Positions 32,623 through 40,848 of a DNA stretch of 64,000 bases are shown here, piece after piece. Made by a program: the position numbers and the translations under genes. Numbering within the stretch: the stretch's first letter is position 1; the number at the start of each line of letters is the position of its first letter. Under the pieces are notes generated by a model. The model was not told where the DNA came from. It was given only the letters and a program-made list of their open reading frames with translations, and searched no databases. Origin of the DNA: Pseudomonadota bacterium (GTDB taxonomy: Bacteria > Pseudomonadota > Alphaproteobacteria > SHVZ01); assembly GCA_016195085.1 (NCBI GenBank), contig JACQAG010000055.1, positions 98,183-162,182 on the forward strand, given 5' to 3'.

Positions 32623-33118
32623 GAATGCCTCCTCGATGGCGACGCTCGGCTCCAGCCCGTCGCCGTCACGGCCGGCCGCCGCCGGTCGAGCCGCTGCGAT
32701 GCCGTTGGGAGTCGCCCGGCACTGGTAGGACCGCTCAAGCTGCAGGCGACCCTTCCTGAGCACTTATCGAACCATGTTCCTCGCGCCGGAGCCAGCTTTC
32801 CGGCGAGTCCTCGAGGCGGCCCGTGAGATACAACGCGCTGCATGAGGGTGGGGCCCGGGCCGTTCTTCCTCTTTCACACTTCCCGCTGCCCGCATCAGCG
32901 ACATGTCGGCCGCTTGTTACGTAGCTCGTTCACCCGATTGCCCTGAGCCGGTGGCATTAGGCGCTTCTCAGCGACGACCAGCTACGCCATCATGGGCCGA
33001 TGGCAAGGGGACCGGCCGGACGGGGTCTGTCGGTCGATAAACCCCGTGGTTCGGCTCGCGGCACGGTCATGGTGCCTGCCGGGAACCTCGAAGAAAAGTG
33101 CGGCATGGGAGGGACGAT
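32623..33118. other. Intergenic region between divergent genes
   Basis: 496 bp between the dehydrogenase and the ABC importer binding protein. No convincing gene, RNA or repeat is visible. It must hold promoters for both directions, but no clear -35/-10 pair stands out. Confidence 0.5.
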
Positions 33119-35062
33119 ATGAAACTCATCGCAAGGAAGCCGGCGCTGATCGTGTTTGCGGCGCTGGCGAGCGGCTTGTTGCTGGCGGGAACCGTGCTGG
33201 TCGGCTCGGCCTGGGCGCAGACCAAGTACAAAGAGTCGCCGGCGCTCGCAGAGGAGGTCAAGGCCGGCAAGCTCCCCGCGGTCGACGCCCGGCTGCCCGA
33301 ACAACCCCTCGTGGTGCCGGTCGTCGAACGCGCCGGGCAGTATGGCGGCGTGTGGCGCCGCGCTTTCCTCGGCCCGGCCGATGCCAACAATTATGTTCGG
33401 GTCGTCTACGACTCGCTGTTCCGCTTCTCACCGGACGGCGCCAAGATCGAGCCGAAGCTCGCCGCCGGAGCCCAGCCGTCGGCCGACTACAAGCAGTGGA
33501 CGATCACCTTGCGCAAGGGCTCGCGCTGGTCCGACGGCGCGCCCTTCACCGCGGACGATATCGTCTTCTGGTACAAGGACATCGCGCTGAACCGCGACCT
33601 CATGCCCGCGCCGCCGCCGTGGATCCGCAATGCCGATGGCTCGCCGGCGCTGGTGGAAAAGACCGACACCTACACGGTTCGCTTCACCTACAAGGAACCA
33701 GCGACCCTGTTCTTGACCGCGCTCGCGAACGCGGACGGCGCCGACCGCGGCTATGCGATGTTCCAGCCGGCGCACTACCTGAAGCGTTTCCACCCCAGCT
33801 ACACGCCCAAGGAAGAGGTCGACAAGCTGGTGCAGGCCGCCGGCTTCAAGACTTGGGGCGAGCTGTTCGCGACCCGGTCCCAACCGCCGGAGAATCCCGA
33901 CCGGCCGTCGATGGCGGCGTGGGTCTCCGAGAGCCGGATCAGCGACCCGGTGTTCACGCTGCGCCGCAACCCCTACTACATCGGCGTTGATCCGGAGGGT
34001 AACCAGCTGCCCTATCTCGACAGCGTGCGCTTCACCTACTTCGCCGACACCCAGGCGCTGAACCTGGCGGCGATCGCCGGTGACTTCGACATGCAGGAAC
34101 GCCACATCGTGATGACCAACTACCCGGTCTTCAAGGACCAGGAGCGCACCGGCAAGTACCGGGTCATCACTTGGCCGACGTTCGGCGGCGCCGACGCCGT
34201 GCTCATGTTCAACCAGACCTACACGGCCGACCCCGAGATGGGAAAGCTGATGGCGACCAAGGAGTTTCGGGTCGCCATGTCCTATGCGATCAACCGCGAC
34301 CAGATCAAGGAATCGGCCTTCCTCGGGCTGGGCGAGGCGCGCCAGGGCATCCCGGCGCCGTGGCATCCCTACTTCCCGGGCGACGAGTGGGCGAAGAAGT
34401 ACACCGAGTTCAAGCCGGATGAGGCGAACAAGCTGCTCGACCAGATCGGCCTGACCAAGCGCGACGCCGCGGGCATCCGCCTGTTGCCGAACGGCAAGCC
34501 GGCGACCATCGAGATCAGCGTCGTGCCGGCGTTCGGCGCCTGGCCAGACGTCGCCCAGCTGATCGCCCGCGACTGGGAGAAAGTCGGCATCAAGTCCGTG
34601 GTGCAGATCCGCGAGCGGGCGCTGCACTTCACGATGCGCGACGCGAACGAGCTGATGACCGAGATCTGGAACGAGGACACCTCCGCCTTCCCCTTCACCG
34701 GCAACGCCAAGATGGACGTGCGCAATGCGGTGATCCTGACGCTCGGCCCGCTCTATACGAAGTGGCTCGCTACCAAGGGCAAGGAAGGCGTCGAGCCGCC
34801 ACCGCCGGTGAAGCGTCTGCTCGAGCTCGTCGACCTGGCGCGCACCGTCGGCCCCGACGAGCAGGTCAAGGCTGCCCAGGAGCTGTTCCGCGTCTGGGTC
34901 GACAACCTCTACGAGGTCGGCATCATCGGCCTGACGCCGATGGTGCAGGGCGTGGTGGTGGCCAACGCCAAGATGCGCAACATCCCGACCACGCTGGGCA
35001 ACGACTGGCCGCTGCGCAGTCCCGGCAACGCGCGCACCGAGCAGTTCTTCCTCGCCCGGTGA
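33119..35062 (+). CDS. ABC transporter substrate-binding protein, family 5
   Basis: Periplasmic binding protein of a peptide/oligosaccharide-type importer. 647 residues from ATG 33119, with GGGAGGG just upstream. A signal peptide ends near GSAWAQ. SBP_bac_5 features: WTITLRKGSRWSDGAPFTAD and FRVAMSYAINRDQIKESAF. At about 650 residues it is longer than DppA (about 535), matching a subfamily seen with sugar or unknown cargo. Heads a five-gene operon with two permeases and two ATPases; the 96-bp gap after it holds a hairpin. Confidence 0.9.
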   Translation: MKLIARKPALIVFAALASGLLLAGTVLVGSAWAQTKYKESPALAEEVKAGKLPAVDARLPEQPLVVPVVERAGQYGGVWRRAFLGPADANNYVRVVYDSLFRFSPDGAKIEPKLAAGAQPSADYKQWTITLRKGSRWSDGAPFTADDIVFWYKDIALNRDLMPAPPPWIRNADGSPALVEKTDTYTVRFTYKEPATLFLTALANADGADRGYAMFQPAHYLKRFHPSYTPKEEVDKLVQAAGFKTWGELFATRSQPPENPDRPSMAAWVSESRISDPVFTLRRNPYYIGVDPEGNQLPYLDSVRFTYFADTQALNLAAIAGDFDMQERHIVMTNYPVFKDQERTGKYRVITWPTFGGADAVLMFNQTYTADPEMGKLMATKEFRVAMSYAINRDQIKESAFLGLGEARQGIPAPWHPYFPGDEWAKKYTEFKPDEANKLLDQIGLTKRDAAGIRLLPNGKPATIEISVVPAFGAWPDVAQLIARDWEKVGIKSVVQIRERALHFTMRDANELMTEIWNEDTSAFPFTGNAKMDVRNAVILTLGPLYTKWLATKGKEGVEPPPPVKRLLELVDLARTVGPDEQVKAAQELFRVWVDNLYEVGIIGLTPMVQGVVVANAKMRNIPTTLGNDWPLRSPGNARTEQFFLAR

Positions 35063-35100
35063 GCAGTTGAGCGAGTCGAATCGGCTTCCGGCTCTCTTCC

Positions 35101-35125
35101 CCCTCCCCTTGCTGGAAGGGGAGGG
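35101..35125. repeat. CCCTCCCCTT hairpin between binding protein and permease
   Basis: Ten-bp perfect stem (35101-35110 with 35116-35125) around GCTGG. It resembles the hairpins at 8987-9062. Its place right after the binding-protein gene fits the usual role of stabilising or attenuating the transcript so that binding protein exceeds permease; that role is inference. Confidence 0.75.
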
Positions 35126-35158
35126 TGGAGGGCAGGGTTTGCGTCCGGCTGACCCCCG

Positions 35159-36145
35159 ATGATCGCCTATATCCTCCAGCGCCTGCTGCTGCTGCCGGTT
35201 CTGCTGTTCTTCTTCTCGATCATGGTGTTCGCGATCGTGCAGGCGCCACCCGGCGATTTCCTGACGTCGTACGTGGCGACTTTGGCCGCATCGGGCAGCT
35301 CGATGAGCGCCGAGCACATCGACGCGCTGCGCCACCAGTACGGCCTCGATCAGCCGCTGATCATCCAATACCTCAAGTGGGTGCAGAACCTGCTCACCGG
35401 CAATCTCGGCCTGTCGCTGGAATATCAGCGGCCGAATGCCGACCTGATCGGCGAGCAGCTGTTCCTGACCATCGCCCTCGCCCTGTTTTCCTTCGTTCTG
35501 ACCTGGGTGATCGCGATCCCGGCCGGGATCTATTCCGCCACGCATCAGCGTTCGATCGTCGATTACGTGCTGGCAGTGTTCAACTATGTCGGCGTCGCCA
35601 CGCCCAACTTCATGCTGGCGTTGATCCTGATGTGGCTCGCCTTCGCCTATTTCGACATCGGCATCACCGGGCTATTCTCCTCCGAGTTCGCCGGGGCGCC
35701 CTGGAGCGGCGCCAAAGTCGTCGATTTGCTCAAGCACATCTGGTTGCCAGCCTTGGTGCTGGCGATCGCCGGCACGGCGCGGCTGACCCGCGTGATGCGC
35801 GCCAACCTGCTCGACGAATTGAACAAGCCCTATGTCATGACCGCGCGCGCCAAGGGCCTGAACGAATGGCGGGTGGTGCTGCGCTATCCCGTGCGGCTCG
35901 CCTTCAATCCGCTGGTCAGCACCATCGGCTGGTACCTGCCGGCCTTGTTCTCCGGCAGCCTGATCGTCGCGACCGTGATGAACCTGCCGAACATTGGGCC
36001 GCTGCTGCTGCGCGCCCTGGTCAACCAGGACATGTACCTGGCCGGCGCGATCCTGCTGATCTACTGCTTCCTGACGATCATCGGCACCCTGCTGTCCGAC
36101 ATCCTGCTCGTCTGGCTCGATCCCCGCATCCGGTTGGGTGGCTGA
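35159..36145 (+). CDS. ABC transporter permease (DppB type)
   Basis: Inner-membrane permease of the importer. 328 residues with six helices and an N-terminal MIAYILQRLLLLPVLLFFFS. Family landmarks are QYGLDQPLIIQYLKW-like sequence (here HQYGLDQPLIIQYLKWV) and the EAA-loop region TARAKGLNEWRVVLRYPVR that contacts the ATPase. The stop is one base before the ATG of the next permease. Confidence 0.92.
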   Translation: MIAYILQRLLLLPVLLFFFSIMVFAIVQAPPGDFLTSYVATLAASGSSMSAEHIDALRHQYGLDQPLIIQYLKWVQNLLTGNLGLSLEYQRPNADLIGEQLFLTIALALFSFVLTWVIAIPAGIYSATHQRSIVDYVLAVFNYVGVATPNFMLALILMWLAFAYFDIGITGLFSSEFAGAPWSGAKVVDLLKHIWLPALVLAIAGTARLTRVMRANLLDELNKPYVMTARAKGLNEWRVVLRYPVRLAFNPLVSTIGWYLPALFSGSLIVATVMNLPNIGPLLLRALVNQDMYLAGAILLIYCFLTIIGTLLSDILLVWLDPRIRLGG

Positions 36146-36146
36146 G

Positions 36147-37262
36147 ATGACCATCGCCGCCCCGGACGCCTCGGTGGTCGAGGAACGGATTTCCGTCGCC
36201 TCGAACTGGACCTTGGTGTGGTGGCGATTCCGCAAGCATCGCCTGGCGCTGTTCAGCACCTTCATCTTGTTCTGCTTCTATGCCGTGGTGATCTGCCCGG
36301 ATTTCTTCAGCACCCAGCATCCCGAGCTGGCCGAAGCCCGCCAGGCCTTCATACCGGTGCAGGGGCTGCATCTGTTCGACGATGGCAGCTACAGCCCGTG
36401 GGTCCCCGGCATCGTCGGCAAGCGCAATTCGGTGACCCTGCGCGTGGAATGGGGTGTCGATCCGCAGCGCAAGATGCCAATCGGCTTCTTCGTCGAGGGC
36501 TACAAATACCGATTGCTTGGCCTGTTCACGACCACGGTCCATCTCGTCGGCCCGCTCGACAAGAGCCAGCGCATGTTCCTGCTCGGATCGGATCGGCTGG
36601 GCCGCGACCAGTGGTCCCGCCGGATGCACGGCACCCAGACCTCGATGACCATCGGTCTGGTCGCCGTGGCGCTCAGCGTCATCCTCGGAGTGCTGCTCGG
36701 CGGCATCTCCGGCTATTACGGCGGCTGGCCTGATCAGATCATCCAGCGGCTGATCGAACTGCTGCAATCGGTGCCGACGATTCCGATCTGGCTGGCGCTG
36801 TCGGCCGCCCTGCCGCGCGACTGGACGCCAACCCAGGTGTTTCTGGCGATCACCGTGATTCTTTCGCTGGTCGGCTGGACCACGCTCGGCCGCGAAGTGC
36901 GCGGGAAATTCCTCGCCTTGCGCGAGGAGGATTTCGTGCTGGCCGCCGATCTCGCCGGCGCTAGCCGGCTCAGGATCATCATGCGCCACATGGTGCCGAC
37001 CTTCCTCAGCCACATCATCGCGACCAGCTCGCTGGCAATTCCGTTGATGATCATCAACGAAACGTCGCTGTCGTTCCTCGGCCTCGGCATCCGGCCGCCG
37101 GCGATCAGCTGGGGCGTGCTCCTGCAAGAGGCGCAGAACATTCAGACCTTGGCGTTGGCCCCCTGGCTTCTCACCCCCGGGCTGCTCGTGATCGTCGCCG
37201 TCCTGGCCTTCAATCTGGTTGGTGATGGGCTGCGGGATGCCTCCGATCCGTACAGCCGCTGA
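36147..37262 (+). CDS. ABC transporter permease (DppC type) with large periplasmic insertion
   Basis: Second permease. 371 residues from ATG 36147. After TM1 (LALFSTFILFCFYAVVICP) about 130 residues precede the next helix, much longer than in DppC; they include GSDRLGRDQWSRRMHGTQTS, the standard lead-in to TM2. The EAA loop reads LAGASRLRIIMRHMVP. The long loop goes with the unusually long binding protein, as in family members that are not dipeptide transporters. The 3' end overlaps the ATPase gene. Confidence 0.9.
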   Translation: MTIAAPDASVVEERISVASNWTLVWWRFRKHRLALFSTFILFCFYAVVICPDFFSTQHPELAEARQAFIPVQGLHLFDDGSYSPWVPGIVGKRNSVTLRVEWGVDPQRKMPIGFFVEGYKYRLLGLFTTTVHLVGPLDKSQRMFLLGSDRLGRDQWSRRMHGTQTSMTIGLVAVALSVILGVLLGGISGYYGGWPDQIIQRLIELLQSVPTIPIWLALSAALPRDWTPTQVFLAITVILSLVGWTTLGREVRGKFLALREEDFVLAADLAGASRLRIIMRHMVPTFLSHIIATSSLAIPLMIINETSLSFLGLGIRPPAISWGVLLQEAQNIQTLALAPWLLTPGLLVIVAVLAFNLVGDGLRDASDPYSR

Positions 37263-38325
37263 AACCGGCGAAGATCAGCCGCTGCTGTCGGTGCGCGATC
37301 TGCGTGTCTCGTTCGTCCTGGACGAGGGCACCGTGCGCGCGGTCGACGGCGTTAGCTTCGATGTGCTGCCCGGACAGGTGCTCGGCATCGTCGGCGAAAG
37401 CGGCTGCGGCAAAAGCGTCACCATGAAGGCGCTGTTGCAGCTAGTCGAAGAACCCGGACGCATCGCCGGCGGCCAGATCCTGTTCCGCCGCCGCACCGGG
37501 AGCGGCGATGACGGGCTGGACGAGGTCGTAGATCTGGCAAAGCTGCCGCCGCGCGGGCCGGCGATCCGGGCGATCCGTGGCGCCGAGATCGCGTTGATCC
37601 CGCAGGAACCGATGGCGGCGTTCAGCCCGGTTCACACCGTCGGCGACCAGATCATCGAGGCGATCCTGCTGCACCAGCGCCAATGGCGCCCGGAGGGCCG
37701 CGGACTCAGCCGCGGCGAGGCTCGCGAGGTCGTCGTCGACCTGTTTCGAGACGTCGGCATCTCGATGCCGGAGCAGCGCGTCGACGCCTATTCCTGGCAG
37801 CTCTCGGGCGGCCTGCGCCAGCGTGCGATGATCGCCATGGCACTGTCGTGCAAGCCGCGTCTCTTGATCGCCGACGAACCGACGACGGCGATCGACGTGA
37901 CCACCCAGGCCCAGGTTCTGGCGCTCCTGCGCGAGCTCAAGCGCAAATACGGTACCGCCATCATTTTCATCACCCACGATCTGGGGGTGATCGCCCAGAT
38001 GGCGGCCTACGTCGTCGTGATGTATCTCGGGCGTGTCATGGAGCAGGGCCCCGTCGACACCATCTTCCATGCGCCGAAGCATCCCTATACCCGTGCCCTG
38101 CTCCGCTCGATCCCGAGCCTGCACGGTGCGACGCGGGTGACGCTACCGACGATCAGCGGCGCCCTGCCCCATCCGTTCAACCGCCCGCCGGGCTGTCCGT
38201 TCCATCCTCGTTGCGACGACGTCCGGCCCGAGCAGTGCATGAAGCGCGTGCCGCGTCTCGAACCCGTCGCCGAGGACCACTCGGTCAGCTGTTTCCTCTA
38301 TCACGACATGGCCGACCCGCAATGA
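37237..38325 (+). CDS. ABC transporter ATP-binding protein (DppD type)
   Basis: First ATPase of the importer. 362 residues from ATG 37237; ATG 37225 is also in frame. Walker [15 protein letters not shown], signature [15 protein letters not shown] and Walker [13 protein letters not shown] are intact. The C-terminal oligopeptide-transporter extension has the cysteine set [12 protein letters not shown] and EQCMKRVP. The stop overlaps the next ATG (ATGA). Confidence 0.93.
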   Translation: MPPIRTAAETGEDQPLLSVRDLRVSFVLDEGTVRAVDGVSFDVLPGQVLGIVGESGCGKSVTMKALLQLVEEPGRIAGGQILFRRRTGSGDDGLDEVVDLAKLPPRGPAIRAIRGAEIALIPQEPMAAFSPVHTVGDQIIEAILLHQRQWRPEGRGLSRGEAREVVVDLFRDVGISMPEQRVDAYSWQLSGGLRQRAMIAMALSCKPRLLIADEPTTAIDVTTQAQVLALLRELKRKYGTAIIFITHDLGVIAQMAAYVVVMYLGRVMEQGPVDTIFHAPKHPYTRALLRSIPSLHGATRVTLPTISGALPHPFNRPPGCPFHPRCDDVRPEQCMKRVPRLEPVAEDHSVSCFLYHDMADPQ

Positions 38326-39353
38326 CGGTCCCCCCGCCCCCCGCTAAGGCTTCGGCGCCGCTGCTCGACGTGCGCGGCTTGCGAAAATTCTTTCCGATCG
38401 TGAAGGGTGTGTTCCGCCGGGTCGCCGGGCAGGTTCGCGCCGTCGACGACGTCAGCTTCACGCTCAGCGAAGGCGAGACGCTCGGGCTGGTCGGCGAGAG
38501 CGGCTGTGGCAAGACCACAGCATCGCGCTGCATCCTCAGGGCGATCGAGCCGACGGATGGCCAGATCCTGTTCCGCACCCGCGACAGCCGGGTCGTCGAC
38601 TTGGCGCCGATGTCACGATCCGAGTTGCGGCCGTTGCGCGCCGATATCCAGATGATCTTCCAGGATCCGTTCGGGTCGCTCAACCCGCGCATGACCCTGT
38701 TCGACAATGTTGGCGAACCGTTGCTGGTCAACGGCCTGACCAACCGGCGCGAACGTACCGACCGCGTAGCCGACTTGCTGAAGCTGGTCGGCTTGCGGCC
38801 GGAATTCATGCATCGCTTCCCGCACGCCTTCAGCGGCGGCCAGCGCCAGCGCATCGGCATCGCCCGTGCCCTGTCGACCAATCCGCGGCTGGTGGTCGCC
38901 GACGAACCGGTCTCGGCACTCGACGTGTCGGTGCAGGCACAGGTGCTGAACCTGCTGCTGGAGCTCCAATCTCGCCTGCGCCTCACTTTCCTGTTCGTCG
39001 CCCACGATTTGTCAGTGGTGCGTCACATTTCGGACCGAGTGGCCGTGATGTATGTCGGCCAACTGGTCGAGCTAGCGGCGACATCGGCGGTGTTCGAGCG
39101 CCCCCGGCATCCCTATACCGCCGCATTGATGCGCGCGGTACCGGTGCCGGACCCGCGCGTGGCGGCTGGCGACGTTGTCCTCAAGGGCGAGGTGCCGAGT
39201 CCGGCGGCACCGCCGTCCGGCTGCTATTTCCACCCGCGCTGCCGCTTCGCCGAAGAGCGCTGCCACCGTGAGGCACCGCCCTTGCGCGAGGTGACTCCAG
39301 GCCATTTCGCCCGCTGCCATCTCGCCGAGCAGCTGGATCTGGCTGCCCTCTGA
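38322..39353 (+). CDS. ABC transporter ATP-binding protein (DppF type)
   Basis: Second ATPase, last gene of the operon. 343 residues from ATG 38322. Walker [17 protein letters not shown]-loop [14 protein letters not shown], signature [15 protein letters not shown], Walker [14 protein letters not shown]-loop AHDLSVV. The C-terminus has the [18 protein letters not shown] cysteine set of the family. Confidence 0.93.
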   Translation: MTVPPPPAKASAPLLDVRGLRKFFPIVKGVFRRVAGQVRAVDDVSFTLSEGETLGLVGESGCGKTTASRCILRAIEPTDGQILFRTRDSRVVDLAPMSRSELRPLRADIQMIFQDPFGSLNPRMTLFDNVGEPLLVNGLTNRRERTDRVADLLKLVGLRPEFMHRFPHAFSGGQRQRIGIARALSTNPRLVVADEPVSALDVSVQAQVLNLLLELQSRLRLTFLFVAHDLSVVRHISDRVAVMYVGQLVELAATSAVFERPRHPYTAALMRAVPVPDPRVAAGDVVLKGEVPSPAAPPSGCYFHPRCRFAEERCHREAPPLREVTPGHFARCHLAEQLDLAAL

Positions 39354-39408
39354 GCTGGTGCCGTCGAGAAGCGTGGGGCTGAGTATGCCGGGTAGAATCC
39401 CGTCCAGC

Positions 39409-39507
39409 TTACATTGCCAGGCCGACTGGTTCCGGCGCCTGGGTTCGACATTCAACGGCGCGGTCAGCGAGCTGCTTGCCGAAATCCGTCACCTGGTAGC
39501 TCAGCAT
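39409..39507 (-). pseudogene. Relic of an alcohol dehydrogenase 5' end
   Basis: On the minus strand an ATG at 39507, with GAGGAG just upstream, begins MLSYQVTDFGKQLADRAVE. The first 11 residues equal those of the intact dehydrogenase at 31570-32622, and nearly 35 bp match at DNA level. It then drifts and stops after 32 residues. The rest of the gene is gone. It lies between the ABC operon and the unknown secreted-protein genes. Confidence 0.8.
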
Positions 39508-39517
39508 CCGCCGCTCC

Positions 39518-39991
39518 TCATGGCTGTGCGCCGCTGGTCGACCCGCTGGCGCCGAGGCCGGGCACCGTCCGGTATTGGAATGACTGCTCGAGCTGCTGGC
39601 GGTAGGGGTTCGGATCGAGCGGCGTGCTCCGCTTCTTCAGTTGGTCATCCGGACCCCAGCGGTAGACTTGGCACTCGGTGGTGCGGTCGCGATAGAAGTA
39701 ATAGCTGGTATCCGGCTTGGCTGCGGCGGCGCGATCGCTCAGATTCCACTCCGCCTTGGCCACACCCAGAATGCCGGGCCCGATCGGACCGTTGAACACG
39801 AAGCTATAGGCATAGAGCTCGTTCTGATTGAACCGGCCATTGGCGCAATGGGTGCTGAGCTCGGCGTCGAGCACGCCCACCTCCCAATAGGGAAGCTGGC
39901 TGTAGTGAACGCTGACATCGCGTCGCTGCGCGTCGGCCGCAGGAGCGATGCAGATTAAGAGGATCGCAAGCGCGAGGTGTCGTCTGAGCAT
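39518..39991 (-). CDS. Secreted protein of unknown family, paralogue 1
   Basis: 157 residues with a clean signal peptide (MLRRHLALAILLICIAPAA then DAQ). I do not recognise the family. The mature part is closely related to the protein at 40264-40728: shared blocks are QLPYWEVGVLD, CANGRFN, VFNGPIGPG, WNLSD, AKPDTSYYFYRDRTT and CQV. Two conserved cysteines (CANGRF and ECQV) could form a disulfide. The Pro/Gly-rich C-terminal tail is variable. Probably periplasmic. Two large palindromes separate it from its paralogue. Confidence 0.85.
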   Translation of the reverse strand: MLRRHLALAILLICIAPAADAQRRDVSVHYSQLPYWEVGVLDAELSTHCANGRFNQNELYAYSFVFNGPIGPGILGVAKAEWNLSDRAAAAKPDTSYYFYRDRTTECQVYRWGPDDQLKKRSTPLDPNPYRQQLEQSFQYRTVPGLGASGSTSGAQP

Positions 39992-40136
39992 GATCGCCTA
40001 CCCGCTCAACTTTAGCATGACTCGCGCGCAATCTTCGTACCACCCGGTCGGGTTTCGGGACATGTACGCAAGGCGCACGCACGCCTCCCGAGGAGCGGTC
40101 GGGATCGGATGGACAACCGACTGACGGGGCGCGGCT

Positions 40137-40196
40137 AATGTGCCGGTTCCGAAGTTCGCCGGCATCGCCGGCGAACTTCGGAACGGTCGGCACATT
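40137..40196. repeat. Large palindrome, element P1
   Basis: Outer arms AATGTGCCG (40137-40145) and CGGCACATT (40188-40196); inner 18-bp perfect arms at 40146-40163 and 40067+ equivalent 40167-40184 around the loop ATC. A three-base GGT bulge (40185-40187) lies between the right inner and outer arms. Fourteen bp separate it from element P2, which has the same design in the opposite orientation. Confidence 0.9.
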
Positions 40197-40210
40197 TTAT
40201 ATTCAATAAG

Positions 40211-40267
40211 CTAGTGTCGACCTGAATCTGAAATTCGTGGCCACGAATTTCAGATTCACGACACTAG
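40211..40267. repeat. Large palindrome, element P2, overlapping a stop codon
   Basis: Outer arms CTAGTGTCG (40211-40219) and CGACACTAG (40259-40267); inner 18-bp perfect arms 40223-40240 and 40241-40258 with no loop; bulge ACC (40220-40222), the complement of the GGT in P1. The terminal CTAG supplies the TAG stop of the minus-strand gene ending at 40264. A related element is at 56808-56863. Confidence 0.9.
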
Positions 40268-40728
40268 CGCGGGGCGGGGGCGCCGCGCTGCTGAGGGACC
40301 GCCTTGAACTGATAGGATTGCTCGACCAGCGGCCGGTAGGGATTGAAGTCGAGCGGGGTGGCACCCTGCTTCTTCGGCTGATCGGCGGCACTCCAGCGGA
40401 AGACCTGGCAATTCGTCGTGCGGTCGCGATAGAAATAGTAGCTGGTGTCCGGCTTCGCCGCGCCGGCGAGGTCGCTGAGATTCCACCCGGTCTTGGCAAC
40501 GCCGACGACGCCCGGCCCGATCGGTCCGTTGAAGACGATGCGAAAGGAATAGATGTTGGTCTCGTTGAAGCGACCATTGGCGCAGAGCGTGCTCAACTCG
40601 GAGTCGAGGACCCCCACCTCCCAATAGGGGAGCTGGCTCGTCTGCATGTTGACGTCGCGCTGCTGCGCCTCGGCCGCGCCGAGGGCGAGGAGGACAAGGA
40701 CGGCGGCCATGGCAAGGTGCCGGAACAT
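40264..40728 (-). CDS. Secreted protein of unknown family, paralogue 2
   Basis: 154 residues from ATG 40728 (MFRHLAMAAVLVLLALGAAE then AQQ), the start that aligns with paralogue 1; ATG 40737 is also in frame. Same conserved blocks as paralogue 1 and both cysteines kept (CANGRFN, NCQVF). By eye roughly 60% of the mature residues are identical, so the pair is a tandem duplication. The frame stays open far upstream, but that stretch is antisense to the next binding-protein gene and is not part of this protein. Stop codon lies inside palindrome P2. Confidence 0.85.
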   Translation of the reverse strand: MFRHLAMAAVLVLLALGAAEAQQRDVNMQTSQLPYWEVGVLDSELSTLCANGRFNETNIYSFRIVFNGPIGPGVVGVAKTGWNLSDLAGAAKPDTSYYFYRDRTTNCQVFRWSAADQPKKQGATPLDFNPYRPLVEQSYQFKAVPQQRGAPAPR

Positions 40729-40848
40729 GGCCAACATTCTACCACGAGTCGCCCCTGACTTGCAGGCGCCGGCGCCGGGCATTGCGCAAGGCCCGCCTCG
40801 CCTTCTAGGCTTGATCATGCAGCATTTAAGGCAAGGACACGCGGTGCC

